Shown here: positions 12,198 through 25,334 of the stretch, piece after piece
How positions within the stretch are numbered: the stretch's first letter is position 1
Layout of the letters: each line of letters opens with the position of its first letter
Origin: Dirofilaria immitis
Taxonomy: Eukaryota; Nematoda; Chromadorea; Rhabditida; Onchocercidae
Length of the DNA: 64,000 nucleotides
Reading direction: 5' to 3'
NCBI GenBank assembly: GCA_024305405.1
Contig: JAKNDB010000110.1
Location: 2,852,001 to 2,916,000, forward strand
Made by a program: the position numbers and the translations under genes
Notes under the pieces: model-generated
Told to the model about the DNA's origin: nothing
Database searches by the model: none
Seen by the model: the letters and a program-made list of their open reading frames with translations, nothing else

Positions 12198-14873
12198 ATG
12201 TCATCTTGTGTCGATGATGAGAGACAAAATAATGGAAGGATTTGGATCAGGAAGTATGCCATTGCTGAGAAAAAAGGTAGTTGTTTTCTGAAAGAATTTG
12301 TAAAAGTAATTGGTTTTTATAGTTTCTCATAAATTATTATACTTCATGCATAAAGGAAATAAGGTGTTTTTTGAATATGCTTTTCTGAGTCGGTTGTTAT
12401 ATTTGTTTGCAGATACGGCTATAAAGTATGTGAGTTTAATAGTTCTTGTGATTCAAAATGCATCGCAAGTACTAGTTATGCGGTATGTACGAACCCGACC
12501 GCGTGAAATGTTCCTGTCGACTGTGGCAATTTTTTTCGCGGAAGTTGTCAAATTGATCGTTTGCATTCTATTCCTTACCATTCAGGAAAAGAGTTTGATA
12601 AGGTTAACTGGACATTATTAGTTGTCCACCAGGGATGATATTTTCCAATAGTCCCCAGTAAAGTTTTATTCAAAGAAGTGAAATTCGCCATAATTTTTTC
12701 ATCGGGAACTTATTCGGCTGAAGGGTTTTGAAGATAAAGTGTTTATGCTAATGGAAGATTAATTAAGTAAGTGAAAACTGTAGAGTAATGATTCAGAATA
12801 AGCATATTATAAATGTTGAAAACTATGATGCAGAATAGTTCAGTCATTAATAGATTTCATTGTATTCACCAGTAACGTTTTGTTATATATTCTATTTTGC
12901 TAACTGTCCATAGAAATGCTCGCGACATTTCAAATCTTAGGGAATGATTATGATTGTATTCTGATACGTCGATCATTGTCAATATCATGATTTGTTTCCA
13001 GGTGTTTGAAAGTAATGTATGAAGACATAATCAAGCAACCGATTGATACTTTGAAAGTATGTGTGCCAGCTGTGATATATGTTATCCAAAACAATCTGCT
13101 TTATGTTGCCGTATCTAATTTACCTGCAGCAACTTATATGGTATGTCGTTAAACTATATCATTTCAGATATATTTTTGGTTGTTTGATATAATGATGTTA
13201 TAGTTTAACAATTTAAAAACGTTGTTGTTGCTGTTTATACTTTGAAAATACTGTCTGAAATGCTTTTTTGTTCTCAATTTTATTGATGATGTCTAGAAGC
13301 TGGGTAGAAGTACTTGTGTTAAATTTAGCCATCTAAAACTAATTGATTTAGGTAACTTATCAGCTGAAGATTCTTACAACAGCAGTTTTCACTGTAACCA
13401 TCCTTCGAAGACGTCTCTCGCTACTGCAATGGCTGGCACTCGTTTTGCTTTTTGGAGGAATTGCATTGGTTCAACTGGTAAGTTTTTCCATCTTATTATT
13501 CTTGATCAGGCATAAACACATTGTGAAGTTTTTACATAAATATTTTAAGAATTATGAAATTAAATGCTTCAGCTTGGATTGCTTTATGATTATAATTAAA
13601 TTTTAATTTTTTTATATTTTCACAGTTTTTCTTTTCTGCTGCTCAGATTTGAATTTTTGCTGCAGTCATTGCGTATCCTTGAGCTTATGTGGTTTTAGTG
13701 AAGTATTTTTTGAGGGTGATGAAAGAACCAACATGAAAATGATAAAAGGAAATATAACATCGATTCGAGATAACAGTTCCGGAATTGCAGAATTGGAAAC
13801 AATTCGAGATGACGGTTCCGGAACTGCAGAATCAGGGACATCTTACAAATATGTTGTGGAACAAAATCCCATCAATGGTTTTGCCGCAGTTTTAGTTGCC
13901 TGTATTTTATCAGGTAAACAAACAAAAAGTCTTCTGTACAAAATTTGTTATCATTAGGACAGAGGCCCACTAAAATTTTTTTCGCTAATTTCAAGATATA
14001 TCGAAATCACCAACTTTACCAAAATTAATAATGGAGGTAGTTAATGGCTAAAAATTCGTGTAATTGGTCTATGTTTGAAGTATCTCATTACTCTTATAGG
14101 GCACCAACAAATTCTCATGTGTTAAAATAAGAGCCCATCTATAGCAAATTCCGGAAATTAATGTTGTAGAATTTATCTGAATTTTTTCAGGATTTTCTGG
14201 CATATATTTGGAAAAAATACTGAAGGATTCAGATGTTTCAGTGTGGGTACGAAATGTGCAACTTGCAATTATCTCACTCCCTGTAGCTTTAGTTAATGTT
14301 TTGGTAAGTTTTTGTTTCCTTAACTTTCTCGTCACTGGAAGTGTGTAAGGGAATTTTAGTTTTTTTCACCAGCTGTTAAAAATAGATGGCAATGCAACAC
14401 TAGTAGGCATTTCCTTCAATTTTTATTGCTAAAGATTTCCCATCTTTCTCAATCTTTTCGGTTTTTTAAAGCATAATTTATTAAAATTTCAATTTTTCTC
14501 AACCTATTTTTCGCATTTTAAGATTCAGGATATCAAGAAAGTATTAAAACATGGTGTATTGGTTGGTTTTGATATTACGGTATGGTGTCTTATTCTTCTG
14601 TCATCTGTTGGTGGTATCACTGTTGCGATTGTTATAAAATACGCCGATAATATTCTGAAGGCGTTTGCCGCATCTATTGCTATCATTGTAGCATGCATTG
14701 CATCGGCATTGCTTTTTAAGTTCCGCCCAGCTGTTTTGTTTCTTGTTGGCACCGTATTTGTTATTGGAGCTATTTTCATGTATAGTTTGTTTCCTTATAA
14801 GAAAAAATATCAGCAAGCTCCGACTGAACCTCCGCATCTAATTCAGCAGAAAGAAGAAACGGCAATTGTTTGA
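12198..14873 (+). CDS. SLC35A-type nucleotide-sugar transporter
   Basis: A Golgi multi-pass antiporter that imports UDP-sugars (UDP-galactose/UDP-GlcNAc class) in exchange for UMP. Exons: 12198-12276, 12413-12602, 13002-13140, 13352-13477, a loop exon ending at 13913, 14191-14303, 14523-14873. Signature segments include [81 protein letters not shown] and [19 protein letters not shown], with a short hydrophilic C-terminus ending TAIV. The family is clear. Nematode SRF-3-like transporters are the closest match from memory, but substrate cannot be read from sequence. The start of the loop exon is uncertain because phases need one added base there. That exon also carries a 39-base tandem duplication. 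Confidence 0.88.
13763..13840 (+). repeat. 39-bp in-frame tandem duplication in the transporter loop
   Basis: Two adjacent 39-base units (13763-13801 and 13802-13840) encode [13 protein letters not shown] and [13 protein letters not shown]. The copies differ at several bases and the frame is kept. They sit in the hydrophilic loop before the transmembrane segment [15 protein letters not shown]. Confidence 0.85.
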
Positions 14874-17800
14874 AATATTGATAGTTGCTGACAGTATCCA
14901 AACTTTCTTACTTTTTATAGAATTTATTTTGTCTTACGTTGTCAGACAAAGCAGTCGTGCAAGCGGAAATATTTCCCTGTTATAATGAAGAGAATCAATA
15001 TCCAATAATGTTTCGAGTAACTCCGCATAGGAAACCGTGCAACTGAGAATCATTTTGATAGTTTCTTAAATGTTGTTGAACTTTTACTCTTTTTTATTTC
15101 TGAGCATTGTTATTTGCGTGTTATTTTGCGTGTTATTTGTATTGTGCTTCCACCTTCGCAGAATTCGTTTTATTCATGGGGAATGAATCCATAGTCCACA
15201 GAAAAAGGAAAAAACCCATTCCTGACATTGTTTTTTAATTTTAATTCTATGCCACTTTGTGCCCATGTTTGTTAAGTTTTTGATTCTAGGTTTGTTGGTT
15301 TGATTTCTAATAGGTGTCTCATTTATTCTCCGTCGAATTATTTCTGCTTGTCATTTTTATTTTTTTCAAAGTCAATGGATTGATTTTAATGGACGCTCAC
15401 TTAATATGTCCGTTGCTATAGTTTAATTTTTCATGCTTTTCGATACGGATAACAATCGATAGCTTCCTAGTATGGGAAGAATTTCTTTAACTGTTTTATT
15501 CAGAAGTTGTTATTGGCTTCACAAATATCCATTATTTGTACCAGTTTAGTTTATTTCAAGTCTGTACTTTCATCTGAAAATTTTTTGTTGCCTTGCATAT
15601 GTGAAATTAAAAAAAAAGAAACAAGAAATTTCGTTTACGAAAATTGTTTTCTCCATCTGGTACTTTTTGATATTTTTGTAAGTGTTGTCATAACTACTTT
15701 GAATTTGTTGTTTATTCCTTCACACTTTTCTACTTCGTAAACAATTTGGTATCTCTAACGTTTTTGCATAATAGTTATTCCAGAAGAGTATGACTTTTAC
15801 TCTAGAATGTTGAATGTTGGTTGCCCAGCAACCATTGATTCCGTTCGTAATAATAATTGATTAATATTCGTAAAATTCGAACCGGCGCGAAAGCAATATT
15901 GAAATGATACGGTGCAAAGATATTTATTTGTCCCAGTTTTAGTTTATTTCAAAAAAACATAATTTATTCATTGCAATGCTTTTAACTCAATTTACTTTTT
16001 ATTGTTTTTGAATGTTTCAGTGTAATCTTATTGTTAAAATGTTTTATGAATGATTTATATACGGCTTCTTATAGACAGTGAGTAATAAGGACTAATAAGT
16101 GTTTTCTTAATGTAATCTGTCTCATACCTTCGTTTTGTTTTTGAATTTTGGTCCAGTTTCTTTTTTTTCTTTGAGAAACATTTAGTAATGACTTGCGGAA
16201 AACTTTGGAAAAGTTAGTCAGATTGAATTAGTTATGAATTACTGATATTTGATGCTTAGATTCTGCGGACCACAGGGTCATATAACTCATATACATCAGA
16301 AATAGAGATTGTGGAAGATCGGACGGAGTAACATCTCTTTAGCAATTTTTATATCTCATTATTCAATTATTTTTTAATTGGTATACTGCGGTGAAACAAA
16401 CTAAGGTGAAAAAAATGATGAATACAGTGAAAGTGTTTTAATCTGCAGCAGTTGAGTTAGGGGCCAACTCATAGCCTTAACAAGGAAAAATACTGAAGTA
16501 TACAAGAATTTTGAGTCTTACGCGATTCAATGCAAGGGTAATTTCCGGTCATTGTATGCTAATTTCATATTTCTTGTCCTTGTTTTAATTTGAATGTTGC
16601 ATTCAATAAATTGACATCTATCGTAACAACAGAGATTAACATTTGAACACAGGTAATAAACATCAGTATATGAATGAGAAGTGAAGTCTTAATGGTGGTC
16701 GCTCATGCGAAATGCGCTACAGTATACCTTATTATTTTGAATGGAACATTGCTCCTGAACTTGCGCAATGGAAGAGATGCTTTTGTGCGAGCAGACTACC
16801 ACGTATTTGCCGTTTATTCTTCTTTGTATAGCTTCATAAATTTGACTTCTCGAAGTATGGGTATTATTTGTCAAGCTCTTCAAAATAAGTGATTTCGCAG
16901 GGTTTAAAAATTTTGATCAATTTCAAAAGCTTTAAAGTTTGCAGAATATCTTGTAATCTCTAAAGAGTCTTAGTTGAACCTTGACATCGAAGAAGTTTCA
17001 GAAATTCTGTATCATATTTTCATTCATAGTATGAAGGTCATTATTTAAACAGAAAGAAATGTGAAAGTGATACTGTCGAAATCAATCCATGTGACAGTGA
17101 ATAGTGCAAACTCATTGTCCCCCTATTTTGCTCTTGCAAGGAACTATTTTTCCCCATTAATTTATCAAAACTTTTCGTGGAAGTGATTTCCATCCTGTTT
17201 CTTATCCGTCAATTTATGTCACATATTTCGAAAATTGTATAAAAGAAAAAATACTTTTAACATCAGTTTTTTGAGGCGTGGACTGTCGCAGATATCATCT
17301 GAAGATTGACCATTTTCCTGCATATTCGAAATCCATCCAGTTGCTTCTACCGATCGTTTTTTGCGCCCTGAATAGGCATAATGGTTATTCATATATTAAA
17401 GAAAACTTTTGGAGTAACTGTATATCTCAGCTCAAAGAACGCAACCGGGAAAAATGTAAATAAACGGCGAAAATCTAAGCAGCCTGCAGGACATTAAAAA
17501 TACTTTTTGAGTGGTATATGAGATACGAATTCAAAACTTTAAATTCGATTAAGAAGTTTTTCATGATAAGTCTTTAAAGAAAATGAAATTTAGAATAAAC
17601 TCTTGCTGAACTTACAAATCATCTAATTAATTATGGATAATTTGACAACGTATCTTTTTTTTCGTTTCAAATAAGAAAACTGTAGCAATTAATTGATATA
17701 AGGAGTTGAGGGAATTATATTTTTTTAGTATTAGCTATGAATAAGAAAATAAACTAATTAATTGATTAATGAAAAAGTTACCAATACAACTATCACAGCA

Positions 17801-20378
17801 GCAATCCGTTTGGCCGAAAAATCGAAAAGGGTTTAAATTTCGGAAAAAATTTGAGATTGAATCCAATATATCAGTATCACTACCACAGCTGCCGCAAACA
17901 GAACAGCCCGTGAAACTACCACAAGCAGAACAACTTGCACAATCACTACTGCTGATATGAGCGAATAGCGAAAAATCATAGCGACAAATTCAATGCGAAG
18001 TAAATTCTTCATTGTTTCAAAAGACAATTATTCTTTTCTTAAAAATCTGAAATTTCAAAGAAATTTTGCTTTTCTCTTCCCATCAGAAATCACATCGAAG
18101 AAGCTAAAATTATATGACAAGAATATCACATCGCTCTTAGAGAACTGGTTATGACGAAAAAGTTGAAAATTTTGAATTAAAATTTGAAAATTCTTGGAAT
18201 ACTCAAAGATAATGCAAACTGTTTCACTAATATTACTGATTCTATGAGTACTTTCGGAAATAATCATGTATTTAGTTCACAAAAGCCACTAGAAGAATGA
18301 AAAGTTGAGTAATTTATAAGAGTGAATAGTAGATTTAATCACGGAAAGATTAAAAATATAATGAGAAGTATAAAATATAAAATGTTGATCTCCAAAAGAC
18401 TTAGATTTATGGGAGAATGATGGAACAACCTGAATTGTCCAAATAAATATGGATATGGATACAAGTATTAAAGGTGAAAATTTGACAAACAAGTTTTCTT
18501 GAAGAAATTTAATAAATGGACTCTTTAAAAAATTTTCACGAACCATGTTTAACCTGATCCATATTGCCTGTATTTTCTTTTTGATTAACATTGTCAGGTT
18601 AAAAAAATGGCAAATCCGTATGGCAATCACCTTTTTAAAATCGGAAACTTATCACGCTTGTCTCGACTACATTATCCAACAATGACATCAAAGTGGCCAT
18701 CGTTCATATGGAAAGTCGGTTAATAATTTTGACAATCCTTTCAATCTCGAATATGTTTTCTCTTCTTTCTGAACATAACCAACTACAGTCGCTCAGATTA
18801 CTATAGAAATATAGCAATTCTTGTCATTTCAACTATTATCATTTCAACTTTATTCGGTTTGCTGATTAATTTATTATGTTATACCTCCTTGGCTTGACTG
18901 AAATTTTTGAAACATTTATTTTTAACTCTGTATAGAACTGCCTACTCTTACATTGTTGTAAAGATGGATTTTAAAAAGGCAATGAAAAATGTGAAAATAA
19001 GAGACAATAATCACTGATTTAAAGAATTACTATTTGTAACTAATTGCTTTAAAATGGACTAATATATCCAAGAATGTTTATTTTCCACAAATCATTCCTA
19101 TGTTTTGTCGTCAATTCTTCCTTAATTTATGCTTTATTATATATATTTCCAAGTTATGATAAACATGATTCTTACAATTTTCTCTTCGTCTGCATATATC
19201 ACGAAACTGATCCACTGTATTCGTCATCTGATAGATATTCATCGCCTCTGTCAAAGCGTACTTTTCTAACATCATTGTAAACAACTTGCAAACGAACCCT
19301 CCAAGACTTTCAGACCAAAGATCTTGGCAGTTACAAATGCACTTTAAACGAATCTAAAAAAATTATTTCATTATTCTTTAAAATATATTTCTGTTTATGC
19401 AAAAGAATATTGGTATAGAAATAGACGAAAAAATAAAATTTTTCAAGAATTTAATTTACAAAAACGAAAATAACCTTTTATCAATAGAGACACTATTTGA
19501 AATTTGCGGAACGGCGGAATCAACGATGATATTCAAAAAGTATCGTTAGGAAAGCCGCATAGAGTTCTCAAGATTTTCAAAATCATCGCAATTCAGTGTT
19601 GCCCGTAACTACAAACATTATTGAGAAGCTAACAATTATAAGATTGCATATCACATTCTATATTTCAGGAAAAATTCGAATTGCCGCGCGTTTTGGAATG
19701 AGCTCCGGCATACCGTTACGCACCGGATACAGTATGATTTTAGGAGTAATTGGCCTAAAACTGGTTGATGGAAGCTTAGCGTTTAATTTGCAGTTTTGCA
19801 TCGTTGCAGTGCGGTTGGTTCGGTGTTTTTTTCCGCGGTTTGATACGGGTCTTTTGCGCTAGTACTGAAGAATCGCAGCAAATTCGTTTTGCGTCGTTTA
19901 TGTGCGTTTTAATACAGTCCAGGCAGATTTGTTTTTAAAAGGAACCCTGAGTGAATAAATTTTAATGCGCACTTTTTGATTCTTTCAGGAAGAATGACCC
20001 CTCGGAATTTCCGAGGATTTCGAAAAGTGATCTGCATACCTGAGATTTTTCCTTATATAAAAATTGTAAAATTTAAAATTCTTTTTCTCGACTGCTTTTT
20101 GTTTTTCCAAGATCCTTCGGTTTCCATTGAATTTGAGATAGTTACGATCCCAGGCGAGAGTTGTCATGTGCGTGAAAGCGGAGGGCATAAGGATATAAGG
20201 GACATGCAATGTCAAAGAAATTGAAAACTAGTATAACGGGTAAGGCACTTGGAGGCCATAATGCTGCATTAATTTCATGATTGGTCGGGAATATAGCCGC
20301 ACAGATGTTTTTCTTTTTTTCATTTTTTCTAACTTTGTTGCAATCTTCCATGTAGTTATTTCAGATTAGGAGTTAAGA
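14874..20378. other. Large intergenic region, transporter to Tudor gene
   Basis: About 5.5 kb with no gene I can support. The ORFs here (for example near 16680-16890, 17280-17460, 17770-17960, 18290-18630 and 19600-19860) have no recognisable motif, often have a mirror ORF on the other strand, and lack paired splice signals. A stretch at about 19680-19870 is less A+T-rich. The last few hundred bases are the likely promoter of the Tudor gene. Confidence 0.5.
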
Positions 20379-23300
20379 ATGGCTGTAATGTCTTTGCCAC
20401 CAATGGTGCCAGACTTCGAAGGTGAAATCAGTCATGTTGTTGTGGCAGGAAATGAAACGCTGATTTTTATCAAGCCATCTAATTGGCAGGAAGAGTGGAA
20501 TAAAATTGATGCCGAGCTCCGAGATTTAGAATCTTCCTTACAGAAAATCACTTCTTTTTCAGATGTGAAGTCTGGTAATTTTATTAAATTCCATCCAGAT
20601 ACATTAAATTTAAAAAAATCCATTTAGTAAGAAAAAGCTACATTACCATAGCTTGCTAATCCTGTATGAATTTTTACGTGGGACCAGATTACATAACGAC
20701 CATTTGCGAAAACTAAAATTTTGAAATTAGAAGCATTGAATAACGCAAATAATTAAATTTGCAGGTGAAATTAACATCGTAAATGTAAAGGGTTCATTTG
20801 AAAGAGCGTATATCATTCGACGACCATCGCCTGATACATACTCGGTAATGCATACTTCTCAGTGTGTAGAAAAGAAAAAGTAATTAAATTGAATATTTTA
20901 CGCTTGATTTTTAAAAAAATAATGGATAAGAAAATAGATGTATAGTTAATATTACAGATTTATCTTATTGACAAGGGCATGCAGTGCGAAATACAATTTG
21001 GTGAAATTTATGAATTTCCGTCGGAATTGCTACAATTTGGATTGTTCAGTTGTGTTTGCCCTGTTCTGGTCCCATCTGCAGAACAACTGAACATTTACAA
21101 GAATTTTGTTGGGCATAAATGCAAGTGCATTGTGGGTAAGTTTCGATAAAAACAACGAAGGATTGTGATATAATGTATGTATAACTTTATCTTCTGATGT
21201 TGGCATTGTACTCATCAGGGTACTATAGCATATTGGACTCTCCTGAAACTAAAAATTTCTAGAGTCTGTATCGAAATCTGCAGTGGTAATGGGATTTGTT
21301 CGCGGTCGATTATTGATAGAGAATGAAGGATATTATGAGGATCTGCAAGATCTTGTTTTTGGGAAAATAGCAAATAATCCTGGTAGTAGTGGTAAGAAAG
21401 ATGCAATGTTTCTGCAATTGAATTTTTAGAAATGAAATATTTTAAAATTATTTAGAGTATGCAAATAAATAGGATCTGGAGATTTAATCTCATTAAATCT
21501 TTCTTGATTACTCCTGGTATCGACGGCTCTGAATTGATTCTATGAAGTAAAAGCAGAATTATATCACTATAGTAATATTGCTTTTTCCATCCTTACCTTT
21601 CTGTTTTTGTACATTATTGAATACAAATTTGTGAAGTTTTATCAGTTGCATTTATCTTAGTCTTAAACAAATTATTCGATTAATTATAATATCGGTTTTT
21701 GTCTTTCTGATCTTTCATATTAAAGGTATGGCATCAGCAAAATTGCATGTAACAACCAAGAAAGTTGGGCTAGTAGATGATAGTTCCAGTTCAAGTAGTG
21801 ACTCGAGTTTACGTCGTTCTTTCACTCATAAGGTGAAATTTTTCGAATAAAAGAAGTGTTACTAATGAAATTATGTCTTGGATATGAATTTCAGAAAAAA
21901 TTTTAGGCCATACTGAAAACCAATGCAGGATTATTGTTCCCGGACAGAAAGAATTTTGCGACTTCAAAAAAGGAGACATGTGACAAACGTTTTAATTCTC
22001 TATTAACTTTAACTTGTTTTTTAAGAATGTCTTTCTTTATTCATAATAATATCCGCCTAAATAATAATTTTTCTTTTCCTAGCTGTTCGTACGAGCACAG
22101 AATTTCTCGCGGAACACGATAATACTAAGGTAGTATTGTTATCGTCTCGTCTCTACCCTAAAAAACAGAAAATTTAGCAAAGAGCTCGTGATCGGTAATC
22201 ATCGTTTGCGATTTAAGGTTCATCTCAAAGATACTTTCTGGTCTTTCAACTGTTCAACTTCCAACAATACTGTTGCTACATATTTTCTCAGAATTATTTT
22301 AGTCTGGGACTCTATTTAATCAGACAGCGTTCAAGCAGTATAAACCTGAAATGGTACCGATAAAAGTAGCCGCTCGATTCGACAAGAGAGACCGCATGTT
22401 GAACACTTTTGGGTTGTCAATAAGAAAGTTTTCACAGCTGCTGAAAGAGCAAGTTTTAAGACATCGTATTATTTCTGAGAAAGAACTTATAATTCGGGCA
22501 TCATAGAATATTTGTTTCAATTTACTGAATGGAAACTAGAGAAATACAAAAACTCGTTTTTGTATGTTGCATTGCTTGCATTGCTTTTTGTGATTGAATT
22601 TGCTACTGGAACATTTATTTAATATTTTTGAACTATAAATTATCCGTATGAAATTGACCCTTGATAGCAAAAAATTTTGATCAATAAAATGATTTCAGGC
22701 ACTGAAGGAAGTAGAAAGCATGTTAATGTATTTTCCGCCCTTGCTTCGTAAAGGTGAGGATATCCGAATACGACAGATACCTTGCATTGTACGTGCTCGC
22801 GCTGACAACGCTCACAAATCTCTCTATCGTGCTGTCCCGGCTCAGTATGATTCACGTACGAAAAGGTATCCTTATGCTCATTCCAAATTTAGTATTCTCA
22901 TTTGTATCGGATGTTTGTAAAGAGTAGTTTTTTAGACTTTCAGTGTTTTTGGTGGATTTTGGCTGGTTTAAGTGGGTGTTGGCTAATGATATCGTCGACA
23001 TTTCTACTATGGATAAGGCTAGCGCTTTTTCCAAAATCTAGCCAAATAATATGACTAAATTGCTGAATAGGTCAGCGTATTATTGATTTTATATAGTCGT
23101 CAAATATCTTCTAATTTGGAGTGCTCACCTTTTTACTCTATTTTCAAATATTGCAGTATAACCCAGTCAGACATCTGCCAGTAGCAATGATACATTGTCG
23201 CGAAGACACATCGAGCACCCTTCATGCTAAAGTTAGTAGTTGTGGATTTTTCAGTTTTTCCGTCATGTGCTTGTTTTCCGTTATATGCTTGCGGTTTTAC

Positions 23301-25334
23301 TGTCATATATATTCCTTATATATAACGTCATCTAACGAAGATTGTGATGCTTTTGTAAGCAATTGGAATAATTTATCTCTAGAACCTCACTAAGGGAGCA
23401 GACTGTGAAATAATTATCAAAGAGCATGCCTTACGAGATGTATATACAGTTGATTTAGTGGAGTCTTCTCTTATACCAAATCGAATCGACAATATAATCA
23501 AAGAACAGTGTAAGTTTTGATGAAAAATTAATAGAAAATCGGTGTTCATCAAATGCATATGTTATGCTTATGCTATGTATGCCTATATTAATTCTTATCG
23601 CTATTGATAGATTTTTCTTCTAGCCGTAAATGGAAGGGAGGCTGAAATGATTTCATCATGCAAGAAGTTGATCACTGAAACCTGTCAACGACAGCTGATG
23701 ACGTCGATGATGATGGAAACGTTGAATATTGCTAATCGTGAATTAACACAGCATCCTCGAACTTTTTGGTATAGTTTTGATTCACAACTGTGCCTTGAAA
23801 ATTAGGAGTGTAATATCTACAGTTCGTAGAGTCGTTTCACTTTGGATGAATCAAAAATTATCTCTTGGAATTGAGAACATGAAGAAGTAAATGTCCAATT
23901 TAAAATTTGCTGGAGATTAAAAAAATGCGAAAGGAATCGAAAAAAAGTTAGTGTTTTGTGAATTATGGATTATTTCAGGCCAACTTTCTGCCCTCCAGCT
24001 TTTCCAATGGCGATGCCCATGATGATGCCAATGGCATTTCCAGTAATGTTTCCACTTCCAGTGCCGAACACTATTCAGGGTACTGGAAACGGAGACAGTG
24101 TTGCTGCGAGACCTGAGAATACAGCGACCAATAGTTGCGAAAGTGTTAACTTCTCGAATAATAACTCAAGAACTCGATCAGGCCCACGTGTAACGAATAA
24201 TAACCGTTCTCCAAGATCAGATTTTTTCCAGAAAAGTGGAGTCAGGTTGTTGAGATTTTTGAGATTCGAGTTAATATCCAGTTGCCATAAATCATTGATC
24301 ATTGATCTCATTGAAAACTTTTTGCCATCTATTAAATCAATTCTTTCTATATTATTGAGAAAATATGCTTTCTTATAGATTTTAATTTTTGACATTAATT
24401 GCTTTATTTCGGTTCACTTGTTATGTATGAATCTTACCATTTCATTATTTTCATCAGATTCCAAAGCAATAATTCCCAATCAGCAAAAGAATGGTTGCGC
24501 AATGACATTAACAACAAAGAAATGATCACGCAACCAACGAAGGATTGGTCACGCTATGATTTCAAAAATGAATTTGGTGTTGCTCCTAGCGATAAAAACA
24601 AACAGATGCCACGAAATTCGTCTGAAGATGGTACTTGTTATGTCATTTGAGTTCCATTTTAAAACATATTCATTATAAAAATTGAAGTTGCAGATCATCA
24701 TTTAAATATGGGAAGAATTGGTCGAAATGAAAAACAGCTAGTATTGATCAAAATTTTCTCGTCTCACCTCTAATAAGTATTGAATTGGACTCAAGGCTGT
24801 TAAGAAGCTTTCCTGATACAGTGATGCATTTAGTAATATTTTTAGGGCTGTCATGGGATCTTCCACCGAAATATACAAAAGAGCGTCGCAAGTTTCAGAA
24901 AAGTATGCATTTCTCACAGTCGAGATATGAATTCTAGCTAGCTGTTATATTTGCTCATGTTTGGATTGATTGTTCAGCAGTAAGTATAAAATAAGCAGCT
25001 TGCAAAAAAGTAGAGCATAACCGCGTCTCAGCGATATGATTGTGGACTTTATCAAGCTTCCAAGCCAGTTTTATGATTTTAACTAGATAGCCATTTGTAT
25101 GCTGTGAATGGTCTGTTTTTGGTTGACAAAATTTTGATAGCAGTAAATCATTAATATATAGGTTGGGACAATAATATGCAGAAAGATCGACTTACAGGAT
25201 GGGAAAAGGTTTGTATTTTTTTCAGCTATGATTTTTTCTGAAATGTTCTACGATTGAATTTGTCTCTTTTTGTTCCATGTAAACAGATAATGGCGACCTA
25301 TTCAGGCTGTCGCAGCCGATCGAGCAGTTCGTAA
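20379..25334 (+). CDS. Two-module Tudor-domain protein, 15 exons
   Basis: Exons: 20379-20574, 20765-20844, 20958-21135, 21263-21382, 21726-21832, 22324-22452, 22699-22865, 23157-23231, 23383-23509, 23624-23768, 23979-24245, 24458-24630, 24846-24902, 25162-25208, 25287-25334. Adding one base in the A run at 22861-22864 closes all phases and gives about 638 residues. Residues about 10-140 form an extended Tudor module: EISHVVVAGNETLIFIKPSN, FERAYIIRRPSPDTYS, IYLIDKGMQCEIQFGEIYEF. A more divergent second module follows (KGEDIRIRQIPCIVRARADN, CEIIIKEHALRDVYTVDLVE). The C-terminal third is disordered: a Met/Pro-rich run, Asn/Ser-rich sequence, and an Arg/Ser tail (GCRSRSSSS). Such proteins usually bind methyl-arginine in RNP or small-RNA granules; two tandem Tudor modules recall nematode EKL-1/ERI-5, but orthology is not shown. 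A TTATTTCAG 9 bases before the ATG may be a trans-splice acceptor. Confidence 0.8.
23979..24245 (+). CDS. Met/Pro-rich low-complexity exon of the Tudor gene
   Basis: This exon opens with PTFCPPAFPMAMPMMMPMAF and runs on through V, M, F, P and L residues. It then turns polar, with NNNSRTRSG and NNNRSPRSDFF. The first half resembles sticky, phase-separating low-complexity segments of granule proteins; this is inference from composition. Splice phases (2 in, 2 out) fit the neighbouring exons. Confidence 0.75.

Noticed and set aside
18289..18630. 113-codon minus-strand ORF
   Set aside because: Composition is rich in Ile, Phe, Ser and Lys as expected from random A+T-rich DNA; no motif or neighbouring exon.
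19976..20224. Overlapping ORFs on both strands before the Tudor gene
   Set aside because: Open on both strands, with no motif and no splice context; likely chance in a less A+T-rich patch.
22324..22520. Tudor exon 6 continuing to the TAG at 22518-22520 as a gene end
   Set aside because: The donor at 22453 (GTTTTA) joins in phase 0 to the exon at 22699, and downstream Tudor sequence continues without phase conflict.
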